Shown here in pieces: positions 37,020-46,017 of a DNA stretch of 64,000 nt. The translations under genes and the position numbers were made by a program. Location of the stretch: contig OZ245783.1 in the NCBI GenBank assembly GCA_965227875.1, positions 1,922,001 to 1,986,000 of the forward strand, written 5' to 3'. This DNA comes from G965227875 sp965227875. Its GTDB lineage: Bacteria; Pseudomonadota; Alphaproteobacteria; Rhizobiales; JAJFHC01. How positions within the stretch are numbered: position 1 is the stretch's first letter; the number at the start of each line of letters is the position of its first letter. The notes beneath the pieces were generated by a model, which was not told the DNA's origin, made no database searches, and saw only the letters and a list, made by a program, of their open reading frames with translations.

Positions 37020-39383
37020 GTGCGCGCCCTCGATGTCAAGATGCTCCGCGATCTCCGCCGTCTCTGGGCACAGTCGCTCGCCATCGCCATGGTGCTGGCC
37101 TGCGGCGTCGCCACGCTGATTCTCGCCGTCGGCGCCTCGCGGTCCCTCGACGAGACGCGCGAGGCCTATTACGAGCGCTATCGCTTTGCCGACGTCTTCG
37201 CCACCGCGTCCCGCGCGCCACGCCAGCTCGTGCCCACCATCAGGCATATCGACGGCGTGCTGGCTGCCGAGGCCCGCGTGTCCCAGGGCGCCATCCTCGA
37301 CATCGAGGGCATGCCGGAGCCGGCGACCGGCATCGTGCTTTCCCTGCCCGAAGCCGGCGAACCGGCGCTCAACCGTCTCTACCTGCGGTCGGGCCGCCTC
37401 CCGGACGCCGACCGGACCGGCGAAGTCGCTGTCAGTGCCGGATTCGCCGAAGCCCACGGTTTTCGCATCGGCGCGCGGTTCCGCGCCGTGATCAACGGCA
37501 AGCGCCGCGACCTCGAGATCACCGCGATCGTCCTGTCCCCGGAATTCGTCTACTCGATCGGACCGGGCGACATGGTGCCCGACAACCGCCGGTTCGCCGT
37601 CATCTGGATGCCGCAACGCGCGCTCGAAGCGCTTGGCGACCTCGAGGGGGCGTTCAATTCGGTCTCCGTCGGGCTGACCCGGGGCGCCGACGAACGCGCC
37701 GTCATCGCCGAACTCGACCGGATACTCCGTCCCTACGGTTCGACCGGCGCCTATGGCCGCCGGGACCAGATGTCCCACGCCTTCCTCGACAGCGAACTGC
37801 AGCAGTTGCGCGCCATGGCGAAGGTGATCCCGCCCATATTCCTCTTCGTCTCCGCTTTCCTGATCAACATGATCCTGACACGCCTCATATCGCTCGAGCG
37901 CGAACAGATCGGCCTGCTGAAGGCGCTGGGTTACGGACGCGCCGTCATCGCGTGGCACTACCTGAAGCTCGTCGTCGCCATTTCCCTCATCGGAATCGCG
38001 ATCGGCATCGGGGCGGGCATGTGGCTCGGCAACGGCCTGACCAGGCTCTATGCGGAGTTCTTCAGTTTTCCCTTCCTGCTGTTCGTCCTGCAGCCGGACA
38101 TCTACGTCATCGCCGCGACCGCGGGTGTCGCCGCTGCCGTCGCCGGCGCGCTCAAGGCGGTCATGGCGGCGGTGCGCCTGCCCGCGGCCGTGGCCATGCG
38201 GCCGCCGGCCCCGGAACGCTACCGGCGCTCGCTCGTCGCCCGCCTCGGGCTTGGCCGGTATGTCTCCCAGCTCACCATCATGGCGATGCGGCATCTCGTG
38301 CGCTGGCCGGTGCGCAGCGCGCTGACGTCGCTCGGCACCGCCCTGTCGGTCTCGATCCTGATCCTGGCTCTGTTCACGACGGGATCGATCAACTTCATGA
38401 TCGACACGATCTTCTTCCGCACCGACCGCCAGCACGCCACGGTGACCTTCGCCGACCGCAAGGGCCCCGACGCCCTGGAGGCCGTCCGCCGCCTGCCGGG
38501 CGTGTTGCGTGCGGAACCTTTCCGGGCGGAAGCGGTGCGTCTCACCAACGGGCATCTGAGCCGGCGTCTGAGCATCGTCGGCAAGACGCCGGACGCCCGC
38601 CTCAGCCGCGTTCTGGACGCCGGGCTCGCACCCATGACCGTGCCCGAAACCGGACTCGCCGTCAGCGAGCGCGTCGCCAGCCTGCTCGGTCTCAGGCGCG
38701 GCGACCTCGTCGAAGTGGCCTTCCTCGAACAGGACGGCCGCACCGGACACCTGCCGGTGACGGAAATCATCAGCAGCTATATCGGGCTGTCCGTCTTCAT
38801 GAATATCGACAGCCTCGACCGCGCCGCCGGCGAGGGGCCACGCATATCGGGCGCCTACATCGCGGCGGACGCGGCCCGCCTCGAAGAGCTCTACGACGCG
38901 GTGAAGGCCACGCCGGCGCTCGCCGGGATCGCCCTGCAGCGGGTGTCGCAGGAGAAGTTCCGCGAGACCATCGAGCAGAACATCACCATCATGACGTCGG
39001 TCTATCTGGTGCTCGCGGTCATCATCGCCTTCGGCGTGGTCTACAACTCCGCCCGCATCCAGCTTTCTGAGAGGGGCCGCGAACTGGCCAGTCTTCGCGT
39101 CTTCGGCTTTACCCGCAACGAGGTCGCCAGGGTTCTCATCCTCGAGATGAGCGTCATCACCCTGGCCGCCCAGCCGCTCGGCTGGCTGCTGGGCTACGGC
39201 TTCACCTTCGCGGTGGTGAGGGGGTTCGACAGCGATCTCTTCCGCATCCCCCACGTGACGGAACCCGCCGCCTTCGCCAAGGCCAGCCTGATCGTGCTGG
39301 CCGCGGCGGCAGCTTCCGCCTTCATTGTTCACCGCCGGGTCAACCGGCTCGACCTCATAAGGGTCCTCAAGACACGGGAGTAG
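37020..39383 (+). CDS. FtsX-family permease
   Basis: A 787-residue permease with two FtsX domains. Membrane helices lie near residues 18-38, 270-300, 320-350 and 370-400 in the first half and again near 420-450 and in the last 140 residues (IMTSVYLVLAVIIAFGVVYN, LLGYGFTFAVVRGF), separated by large periplasmic domains. This eight-helix duplicated layout is typical of lipoprotein or macrolide-type exporters with a separate ATPase. GTG start at 37020, four bases after the ATPase stop; the adaptor begins four bases after its own stop. Confidence 0.92.
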   Translation: MRALDVKMLRDLRRLWAQSLAIAMVLACGVATLILAVGASRSLDETREAYYERYRFADVFATASRAPRQLVPTIRHIDGVLAAEARVSQGAILDIEGMPEPATGIVLSLPEAGEPALNRLYLRSGRLPDADRTGEVAVSAGFAEAHGFRIGARFRAVINGKRRDLEITAIVLSPEFVYSIGPGDMVPDNRRFAVIWMPQRALEALGDLEGAFNSVSVGLTRGADERAVIAELDRILRPYGSTGAYGRRDQMSHAFLDSELQQLRAMAKVIPPIFLFVSAFLINMILTRLISLEREQIGLLKALGYGRAVIAWHYLKLVVAISLIGIAIGIGAGMWLGNGLTRLYAEFFSFPFLLFVLQPDIYVIAATAGVAAAVAGALKAVMAAVRLPAAVAMRPPAPERYRRSLVARLGLGRYVSQLTIMAMRHLVRWPVRSALTSLGTALSVSILILALFTTGSINFMIDTIFFRTDRQHATVTFADRKGPDALEAVRRLPGVLRAEPFRAEAVRLTNGHLSRRLSIVGKTPDARLSRVLDAGLAPMTVPETGLAVSERVASLLGLRRGDLVEVAFLEQDGRTGHLPVTEIISSYIGLSVFMNIDSLDRAAGEGPRISGAYIAADAARLEELYDAVKATPALAGIALQRVSQEKFRETIEQNITIMTSVYLVLAVIIAFGVVYNSARIQLSERGRELASLRVFGFTRNEVARVLILEMSVITLAAQPLGWLLGYGFTFAVVRGFDSDLFRIPHVTEPAAFAKASLIVLAAAAASAFIVHRRVNRLDLIRVLKTRE

Positions 39384-39387
39384 TCTG

Positions 39388-40605
39388 ATGGTGGTCACAT
39401 GGCTCAAGCGTCTCGGGCTCGGCATCGTCGCGGCGGCGGTCATCGTCGCGGCCTATGTCGCGCTCAAGCCCCTGCCGGTGCCGGTCGACGTGGCGCGGAT
39501 CTCGACCGGGCCCATGGAGGTCACCGTCGACGAGGACGGCGTGGCCAAGATCCGCGAGGTCTACAAGGTCTCCGCCCCCATCACCGGAAAGCTCGAACGC
39601 CTGGTGCTCGAGGTCGGGGACCTGGTGGAGAAGGGCCGGCGCATCGCCGTCGTCCGCCCCGTCGACCCGCCGATCCGCGACGCGCGCACCATGCGCGAGC
39701 TCGAGGCGGCCCTGCGTGCGGCACAGGCGGGTGTCGGCCTCGGCGAGGCGGAAGTGACCCGTGCCGAGGCGGCCCTGAGGTTCGCCGAGGCCGAACTCAC
39801 GCGCCAGCAGGAACTCTCGCGCCGGCGCATCAGTTCCGACCGGGCCCTGCAGCAGGCCGAGCTCGACGTGGACACCCGCAAAGCCCAGGTGCGCCAGGCC
39901 CGGGCCAATCTCGATCTGCGGGTCCGCGAGCGTGAAGCCGCGGAGGCCCGCCTGCTCCAGCCTGATGCCGCGGAGACGCTGGAAAACGCCAATCAGTGCT
40001 GCATCGACATCACCGCCCCGGCCGCCGGATCGGTGCTCAAGCTCTACACGGAATCCGAACAGGTGGTGCAGGCGGGTGCCGCCCTCCTGGAGATCGGCGA
40101 CAAGTCCGACATCGAGATCGTCGTCGACCTCCTGTCGGCCGACGCCGTCAGCGTCGGCGCCGGATACGACGCCTGGATCGAACGGTGGGGCGGGGAAGGC
40201 CGGCTGAAGGCGAAGGTGCGCCGCATCGATCCGGTCGGCTTCACCAAGGTGTCCGCCCTGGGCGTCGAGGAGCAGCGGGTCAACACGACGCTCGACATCA
40301 CCGACCCGCGCGAGACATGGGCCCGGTTGGGCCATGACTACCGGGTCTTCGTGCGCATCGTCGTCTGGCGCGGCGACGCGGTGTTGCGCGTGCCGCTGGG
40401 CGCCCTGTTCCGCAAGGGAACGGAATGGGCGGTCTTCCAGGTGGTCGACGGCGTCGCGGTGGAGAGGATCGTCAGCATCGGCAGGAGGAACGCCCACCAT
40501 GCGCAGGTTCTCGAAGGGCTCGCGAAGGACGACACCGTCATCCTCTATCCCAGCGACCGGGTAAGCGGCGGAACCGAGGTGGAGGTGAGGGCGGAGGAAA
40601 GCTGA
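39388..40605 (+). CDS. HlyD-family periplasmic adaptor
   Basis: A 405-residue membrane-fusion protein with an N-terminal anchor helix (LGLGIVAAAVIVAAYVAL), lipoyl-like half-motifs (YKVSAPITGKLERLVLEVGDLVEKG and CIDITAPAAGSVLKLYTESE), an alpha-helical hairpin between about 90 and 190, and a beta-barrel domain. It would bridge the permease to an outer-membrane channel, but no TolC gene is in the window. Order ATPase-permease-adaptor, all spaced by four bases, is a single exporter operon. Confidence 0.93.
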   Translation: MVVTWLKRLGLGIVAAAVIVAAYVALKPLPVPVDVARISTGPMEVTVDEDGVAKIREVYKVSAPITGKLERLVLEVGDLVEKGRRIAVVRPVDPPIRDARTMRELEAALRAAQAGVGLGEAEVTRAEAALRFAEAELTRQQELSRRRISSDRALQQAELDVDTRKAQVRQARANLDLRVREREAAEARLLQPDAAETLENANQCCIDITAPAAGSVLKLYTESEQVVQAGAALLEIGDKSDIEIVVDLLSADAVSVGAGYDAWIERWGGEGRLKAKVRRIDPVGFTKVSALGVEEQRVNTTLDITDPRETWARLGHDYRVFVRIVVWRGDAVLRVPLGALFRKGTEWAVFQVVDGVAVERIVSIGRRNAHHAQVLEGLAKDDTVILYPSDRVSGGTEVEVRAEES

Positions 40606-40679
40606 GGCGAAGACGGACAGGCGTCACGGACAGCGTATAATGCAAGGCCACCTGTCCGACACACACGACGACCAGAGAC

Positions 40680-41378
40680 ATGATCGACCTCATTGCCTTC
40701 GACGCCGACGACACGCTCTGGCAGAACGAGAAGTTCTTCCGCCTGACCGAGGAGATGTTCGAGGACCTGCTGTCCGGACATACCGAGACCGAGGGCCTGT
40801 CCGGCCGGCTCCTGGAGGCGGAGAAGCGCAATCTCGAGATCTACGGCTTCGGCATCAAGGGCTTCATGCTCTCCATGGTGGAGACGGCCATCGAGGTTTC
40901 CGACGACACCCTGCCGCCCGCTGTCATCCAGAAGATCCTCGACATCGGCCGCGAGATGCTGGCCCATCCGGTGGAGTTGCTGCCGCACGCGCGCGAGACC
41001 GTCGAACAGGTGTCGGGCCGCTACCGCACCGCGCTCATCACCAAGGGCGACCTCTTCGACCAGGAGCGCAAGATCGCCCTGTCCGGACTCGCCGATCTGT
41101 TCGACCATATCGAGATCGTCACCGAGAAGACCGAGACCACCTACCGGCGCATCTTTTCCGGCCATGGGTCCGGACCCGATGCGGGCCTGATGATCGGTAA
41201 TTCGCTCAAGTCCGACATCCTTCCGATGCTCGAGGCGGGCGGCTGGGGCGTCTACGTGCCCCACGACCTCACATGGTCGTTCGAACATGCCGACGAGCCC
41301 GAGGGCCACGACCGCTACCGCAGGATCGAGCATCTGGGCGATCTGCCGGACATCCTCGCCGGGTTCGCCCGCCCCTGA
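40680..41378 (+). CDS. HAD-superfamily hydrolase
   Basis: A 232-residue HAD phosphatase: the nucleophile motif FDADDTLWQNEKFF with Asp8 and Asp10, motif II TKGD (ALITKGDLFDQE), and motif III/IV GNSLKSDI. The helical cap domain follows motif I (YGFGIKGFMLSMVE). The substrate cannot be predicted. It stands between the exporter operon and the T3SS-like pair, with 74 bp to the adaptor, and has a promoter-like spacer of its own. Confidence 0.92.
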   Translation: MIDLIAFDADDTLWQNEKFFRLTEEMFEDLLSGHTETEGLSGRLLEAEKRNLEIYGFGIKGFMLSMVETAIEVSDDTLPPAVIQKILDIGREMLAHPVELLPHARETVEQVSGRYRTALITKGDLFDQERKIALSGLADLFDHIEIVTEKTETTYRRIFSGHGSGPDAGLMIGNSLKSDILPMLEAGGWGVYVPHDLTWSFEHADEPEGHDRYRRIEHLGDLPDILAGFARP

Positions 41379-41529
41379 AACGTACCTGAATCCCCCTGTT
41401 AACGTTCCGCAAACCCTGAAAACGGGCGCGGTGTCCTTTTTGATACTGCAGGGCCCGCACGATGGCTTACGTTTGGACATGGAAACCACGCCGCGGCGTG
41501 CAGCAACAACTGGTCGGACGGAGGAACAC

Positions 41530-42003
41530 ATGGACAAGAGCGAACTGGCGGCCGAGCTTCTGGCCGGTCTCGGCGAGACACTGACGGTCCCCGATCTCAG
41601 GTTCGATCCCGACACCGGAAGCAGCGTCCTCGTGTTCGACGGCGACCTGGTGGTCAATGTCGAGTTCGATTCCGTCACCGGGCGCATCGTGCTGTCCGCC
41701 TATCTCGGCGAACTGCCGGAAGAGGGTAGCGAACCCGCCTTGCGCGAGTTCATGGCGGCCAACCTCTACTGGCATCGCACGCGCGGTGCGACCCTGTGCC
41801 TGGAGGAAGGCACCGGCGGCATCATCCTGGTCTACGGCCACGCGGTCACCGACCTCGACGCCGCCCGGTTCGAGGCCGTTGTGGAGAACTTCGTGAACCA
41901 GGCCGAGAAGTGGTCCGCGCAGCTCGCCACGCTGAAGACCGAAGCCGCCGCGCCCGTCGCCGCCGATCCCGGCGACGACGGGGCCGTCATGATGCGTATC
42001 TGA
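41530..42003 (+). CDS. CesT-family type III secretion chaperone
   Basis: A 157-residue acidic protein matching the class I T3SS chaperone fold. The order of elements is that of CesT/SycT-type proteins: helix SELAAELLAGLGETLTVPDL, strands LVFDGDLVVNVEFDSVTGRI and VLSAYLGELP, helix REFMAANLYW, strand RGATLCLEEGTGGIILVYGH, helix DAARFEAVVENFVNQAEKW. Such chaperones bind the N-terminal region of one effector, keep it export-ready and often sit next to it. GGAGGAAC precedes the ATG. The 763-residue gene follows after 22 bp. No injectisome genes are in the window. Confidence 0.83.
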   Translation: MDKSELAAELLAGLGETLTVPDLRFDPDTGSSVLVFDGDLVVNVEFDSVTGRIVLSAYLGELPEEGSEPALREFMAANLYWHRTRGATLCLEEGTGGIILVYGHAVTDLDAARFEAVVENFVNQAEKWSAQLATLKTEAAAPVAADPGDDGAVMMRI

Positions 42004-42025
42004 AGAACCTTTTCCGGAGACAGCC

Positions 42026-44317
42026 ATGTCCATCGAACAGTTTTCCCGCGCAGCCCAGGGGCCGAGCCCGGCCCAGGACGCCGTATTCGGCCAGACCGAC
42101 CAGGGCGGCATTGAACTGCAGGAACCCCTCAAGGCGCCCGGCAAGTGGACGATGTTCAAGGCGGCCCTGAGCCACGTGCCCCTGCTGGGCAGGATCGGCG
42201 CGCTCCAGGAGGCCCGCAGCGCCGTCGCGGACTACCCGGTCAAGCTCGAGCAGTACCAGGTGACCAATCGCCAGATTCTCGCGGGCTTCGTCCAGGACCT
42301 GCAGGCGAGATACGGCGACCATATTGCCGACATGGCCATGCGGGACGCCACCCCGACGGACGGCGCACCGCTCAGCCAGCGGGCGGTGACCACGATCCTG
42401 GAGCAGGCGGGCCGGGCGGAAATGAGCCAGAAGGCGCGCAACAACATGGAGATCACGCGCTTCATGGAAAGTCCTCTCCAGGGCGGCATGCGACTGCGCG
42501 GTGAAACCGACATGAACGGCGTTTTCCTCGACAAGGACTTTTCGCTTGCCGGCGCGGGCGGATGGCGGGAGGCCGTCGGGGACGGCGCGGCGGATTTCGT
42601 CACCGCCTATGTGATGAAGTCGGCCGCCGCATTGCCGGACCATGGCAAGGGACCGATCGCCAACGAGACCATCGCCCGCCTCGCCGGCGAGGCGCTCGAC
42701 ATCTATTCGGAACTCAAGGCGTCGCCGGACATGACGACCGACCGTCTGGATACCATTCTTTCCGCCGCCAGCACCCGGGGCAGCGCGGCGCAGATCGTGG
42801 ACACGGCCCGCGAAAAGACCATCGTCGCGCGGCTGGAAACCCAGCTCGACCGGCGCGACCCGGAGTCCATGCTGCGGCAGGCCGCCGCGCGCATCGCAGA
42901 CGAAATGGGCATGCCGCCTCTGACGGACGCCGTGCTCAAGACGATTTCCAACAACATCGTCGACAAGCTGACCTACGTGACCAAGGGTCTTCCGGAGGTG
43001 CTGGACTGCGATCCCGAGATGACGGCGCTGATGGAAGCCATCGACGAAAAACTCACCACCAATGTCGAACGCGCCATCACCGAGCACCTGGAAGCCCAGC
43101 AGCTCATCGCCGGCTCCGAAACGATGACGGAGGATCAGCAGGCCTTCATGACCGAACTGGCCGGCCGGCGTCGCATCGATCCGGTGCAGGTGGAACAGTA
43201 CGCCCTGATCGGCGGATCGGTCCGGTCGGCCATGGACGGCGTCTCGGATTTCGCCGGCGGCGGCTCCGTCGAGGACCTCCTCGAAAGCCTGCGCGGCGGC
43301 CTCCGGAGTTTCGAGGAAGGCCTGCCCCTGATGAAGGAGCATGGCGACGGCATGTGGGAAGCCGGCAGCCTCGATGGCGGCGACATGACCAACCAGCTCA
43401 TGGAGGAGTTCGCGAAGTTCGCCGCCGCCGGCATGACCCGTGAAGAGGCACAGGAACTGCTCGGGCACCTGACGGGCGACCGCGTCTCCATGCTCCTGTC
43501 CGCCATGCGCGAATCCGGCGACATGACCATAGCCGCCCAGCTCCCGATCCTGCTGTCGACCATGGTCTCGGCCGTGGCCGAACGGGCGGGCCAGACACCG
43601 GAACAAGCGGTGCAGACCGCCCGGGACCAGTTCGACCGCGATCCGATCGACCTGGCCGACATGCCCCCGAGCATCGTCATGGCCGTCCTGACCGCGGCCC
43701 CCGAGGAGTTCGACGATCGCTCCGTTTTCGCCGGGGCGCGGCACGGAGACCTGGTGTCGCCGGACTACTCACCCGAAACGGTCCTGGAGACCAACCGGGA
43801 ACTGATCGTGAGCTACGTGGAAGACGCCGGCGTCGACGAGGCCGAGGTCCTGCCCGCCGTCACGCTCAGGGACATGGGCCGGGCCACGTTCCAGGTCGAC
43901 GGTGTGCGGATCGGCACCGCCGGGTCCGACAAGCAGGAGGTCAAGGACGCCTTCATGAGCGCGTTCGAGGATGAACCCGAAGGGATGGCCGAGGCCGTCG
44001 GGCGCTGCATGAACCAGCAGGGCATCAACGCCTTCGTGGAACTCAACAACCGCGGCGCGTTCGGCGAAGGGTCGTTCATCGCGGCCCAGCCGGGCGGCGG
44101 CACGGAGCACGAGGCCTGGCGCCAGGAAGACGGCAGCTGGATCGTGCGCAGCACGTTCTCGCAACGCCCGGTGGTGCTCAGCCGGCCGGAGGGCGACACC
44201 CATATCGAGACCGACGGGCTCGATGTCTTTTCGATCACCTACCGCGTCACCCCGCCGGTTGGCGAGGGCAAGCCGGTCATCACCATCGAGGACAGCCAGG
44301 TCATGTTCGGCCTGTAG
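42026..44317 (+). CDS. Putative type III secreted effector, unknown fold
   Basis: A 763-residue protein with no recognisable catalytic motif. It lies 22 bp after a CesT-type chaperone gene and follows effector-like rules: no signal peptide, no membrane helix, a polar Ser/Gln/Pro-rich N-terminus (residues 1-40), then an amphipathic region (KWTMFKAALSHVPLLGRIGA, 43-62) where a chaperone-binding segment would be expected. The middle is strongly helical with long repeats of Met/Glu-rich helices (MKEHGDGMWEAGSLDGGDMT), and the last 110 residues look like a beta-rich domain (HEAWRQEDGSWIVRSTFSQR, FSITYRVTPPVGEGKPVITI). The effector assignment is inferred from the neighbour and layout; I see no sequence match that names it. 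Confidence 0.6.
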   Translation: MSIEQFSRAAQGPSPAQDAVFGQTDQGGIELQEPLKAPGKWTMFKAALSHVPLLGRIGALQEARSAVADYPVKLEQYQVTNRQILAGFVQDLQARYGDHIADMAMRDATPTDGAPLSQRAVTTILEQAGRAEMSQKARNNMEITRFMESPLQGGMRLRGETDMNGVFLDKDFSLAGAGGWREAVGDGAADFVTAYVMKSAAALPDHGKGPIANETIARLAGEALDIYSELKASPDMTTDRLDTILSAASTRGSAAQIVDTAREKTIVARLETQLDRRDPESMLRQAAARIADEMGMPPLTDAVLKTISNNIVDKLTYVTKGLPEVLDCDPEMTALMEAIDEKLTTNVERAITEHLEAQQLIAGSETMTEDQQAFMTELAGRRRIDPVQVEQYALIGGSVRSAMDGVSDFAGGGSVEDLLESLRGGLRSFEEGLPLMKEHGDGMWEAGSLDGGDMTNQLMEEFAKFAAAGMTREEAQELLGHLTGDRVSMLLSAMRESGDMTIAAQLPILLSTMVSAVAERAGQTPEQAVQTARDQFDRDPIDLADMPPSIVMAVLTAAPEEFDDRSVFAGARHGDLVSPDYSPETVLETNRELIVSYVEDAGVDEAEVLPAVTLRDMGRATFQVDGVRIGTAGSDKQEVKDAFMSAFEDEPEGMAEAVGRCMNQQGINAFVELNNRGAFGEGSFIAAQPGGGTEHEAWRQEDGSWIVRSTFSQRPVVLSRPEGDTHIETDGLDVFSITYRVTPPVGEGKPVITIEDSQVMFGL

Positions 44318-44351
44318 GGGGCTCCGGCGACGCGGTTCTTCGGTGGCCGCT

Positions 44352-45698
44352 TCAGGGCAGGGTGTCGAGGATGCGCTCGAGACGCGTCAGGTCCTCGGCC
44401 GCGACATCCTGGTTGTTCGACCATGTCTTGATCAGGGCGTTCAGGTTGCGGTGAAACAGACCGCTCGTGTCGGTGTACACGGTCCGGATCCGGGCATCGC
44501 GGAAATAGACCCGGTCCGTCGTTTCGGTCAGTTCGCGCATGAGCTGCTTCTCGCAATACCAGTTCTCGAGCAACTGGCCGAATGCGAGCGCACGCGCGTC
44601 ACCGCTCAGGCTTGACTGGTGAGTGGCGATGAGTTCGGCGATGATCCGGTCCTGCGTGTCGAGATTGCCGCGATGCCGGGGCACGCCGGAGGCATCGATG
44701 TGGTATTCGGCAAGTTCGAGATGAAGCGGCCGGGCCAGCGAGAGCGCCGAGCGAAGCCCGTCCCATGTTTCCCGCCCGACCCGCTCGCGCGATGCGCGCA
44801 GTTCGTGCATGCCCGCCTGGAGCGCCTCCATGAAGGTGACCAGAGGTTCGTAACCGCGGGGGACGGGCGTGAATTCGGCCTCGTTCCGGGACCAGTCTCC
44901 CGAGTGGTATTCGAAAAGGAAATCTCCGCACCCGTCTCTCATGGCGATCGGGTCGGTGCGCACGTAGGTCATGCCCCGGTCGGCATCGGCAAACGGCAAC
45001 GCATTGCCGACCCGCACGACCTCCGATCTGTGCGCGCTCAGGCATTCGCGCGCATCATATGCATCCGTGTAGCGATCGATCACGCGCTGGATGGCCAGAT
45101 GCAGTTCGAAGAGTATGGCCGCCCGGGCCACGGCCTTGCGTTGCGCCGCCGGCAGGTAGCCCGCGCGGAACTTCGAGACCTTCTCCATGAGGCTTGCGCC
45201 GGTCACCGTTGCGGAGCCATTGATGGCCGGCCACACCCGCCGCCGCGCGCTGTAGAAGGCATCGTCGAAAGCGCCGGCGAACAGAATCCAGAGCCCGGAT
45301 GCATTTTCCGGAGCGGACGGATCGCAGGCCGGGACGGAATTCAGGCCCGGACCGGCGGTGTTTCCGTCCCCGTCGCGCCCGGGTCGCGCGGACGGTTCAC
45401 CGATCTCAAGCTCGAGTTCGCAGCGATTGACACGAACCTCGCTATGCCGGCGAACATCTGCGCGAAAATCGCGAAACGCCTCTCGAGCAGCCTGTTCTGC
45501 GGCCGCCGCACCGTCTCTGGCCCGGTTCCGGGCATCCCTAAAACCGGCGCGCTGTTCTCTCAACTCGATGACGCTTTCGAACGAACAGGCCGCCTTCGCC
45601 GGCATCGCCACCACGATCATGGCAACGGCCGCGAGAAAGGGCAAAGCCGCGCGACCGGCTGCGGAGTTCGGTCCCGGGAATTTGCGAGTTAGTTTCAT
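44352..45698 (-). CDS. Exported protein of unknown function
   Basis: A 448-residue protein with a signal peptide (PFLAAVAMIVVAMPAKAACS, cleavage near residue 37) and a short predicted coiled coil (REQRAGFRDARNRARDGAAA). The rest is helical with scattered cysteines (for example in DAYDARECLSAHRSE, MRDGCGDFLFEYHSGDW and ENWYCEKQLMRE) that could form disulphides in the periplasm. I do not recognise the family. It converges on the effector candidate with 34 bp between stops. Confidence 0.7.
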   Translation of the reverse strand: MKLTRKFPGPNSAAGRAALPFLAAVAMIVVAMPAKAACSFESVIELREQRAGFRDARNRARDGAAAAEQAAREAFRDFRADVRRHSEVRVNRCELELEIGEPSARPGRDGDGNTAGPGLNSVPACDPSAPENASGLWILFAGAFDDAFYSARRRVWPAINGSATVTGASLMEKVSKFRAGYLPAAQRKAVARAAILFELHLAIQRVIDRYTDAYDARECLSAHRSEVVRVGNALPFADADRGMTYVRTDPIAMRDGCGDFLFEYHSGDWSRNEAEFTPVPRGYEPLVTFMEALQAGMHELRASRERVGRETWDGLRSALSLARPLHLELAEYHIDASGVPRHRGNLDTQDRIIAELIATHQSSLSGDARALAFGQLLENWYCEKQLMRELTETTDRVYFRDARIRTVYTDTSGLFHRNLNALIKTWSNNQDVAAEDLTRLERILDTLP

Positions 45699-46017
45699 TC
45701 GAAGTATCCATCGCGGACTTCAGACAGAAACCTGGCCGATCCTAGTGTTTATCAGGGAAGACTGTCAAATCCTCCAGTTCATTCCAAATACGGACGAGGT
45801 TCGATCCCGCCGCAGACACACCGAATTGGACATATGCAACCAGGTCATACTGCGACCGGTTGCCTCAGGTGAGTCTTTTTATTGATCGTCATCAAGAATT
45901 CGGCCGGAGAAGCCAAGTCGTCGCGCCTCTCGCGGCGATCGTTTAGCACCCGGTTAACCATGCGGGCGCACCGTGGACGCAGTTGGCAAGCAGTATCCAC
46001 GAAAGAGAGTGATCGCC
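45699..46017. other. 319-bp divergent intergenic region
   Basis: This spacer separates the divergent starts of the exported unknown and the outer-membrane protein. No open frame or RNA gene is convincing. Its centre (45730-45900) is more AT-rich than the surrounding genes, and a TTAACCAT element lies at 45954, 57 bp before the outer-membrane protein start. Confidence 0.6.
45954..45961 (+). promoter_or_regulatory. TTAACCAT, CtrA-like half site
   Basis: TTAACCAT matches the 8-mer recognised by the alphaproteobacterial cell-cycle regulator CtrA as a half-type site. It lies 57 bp upstream of the outer-membrane protein ATG, in promoter position. A single short match can occur by chance, although TTAA is rare in this GC-rich genome. 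Confidence 0.35.

Noticed and set aside
36960..39443. An 827-codon minus-strand frame opposite the FtsX permease.
   Set aside because: Antisense shadow; composition is charged and repetitive, unlike any protein family.
41379..44317. Search for injectisome components near the chaperone/effector pair.
   Set aside because: Neighbours are a HAD phosphatase, an ABC exporter and an unknown exported protein; none resembles a secretion apparatus part.
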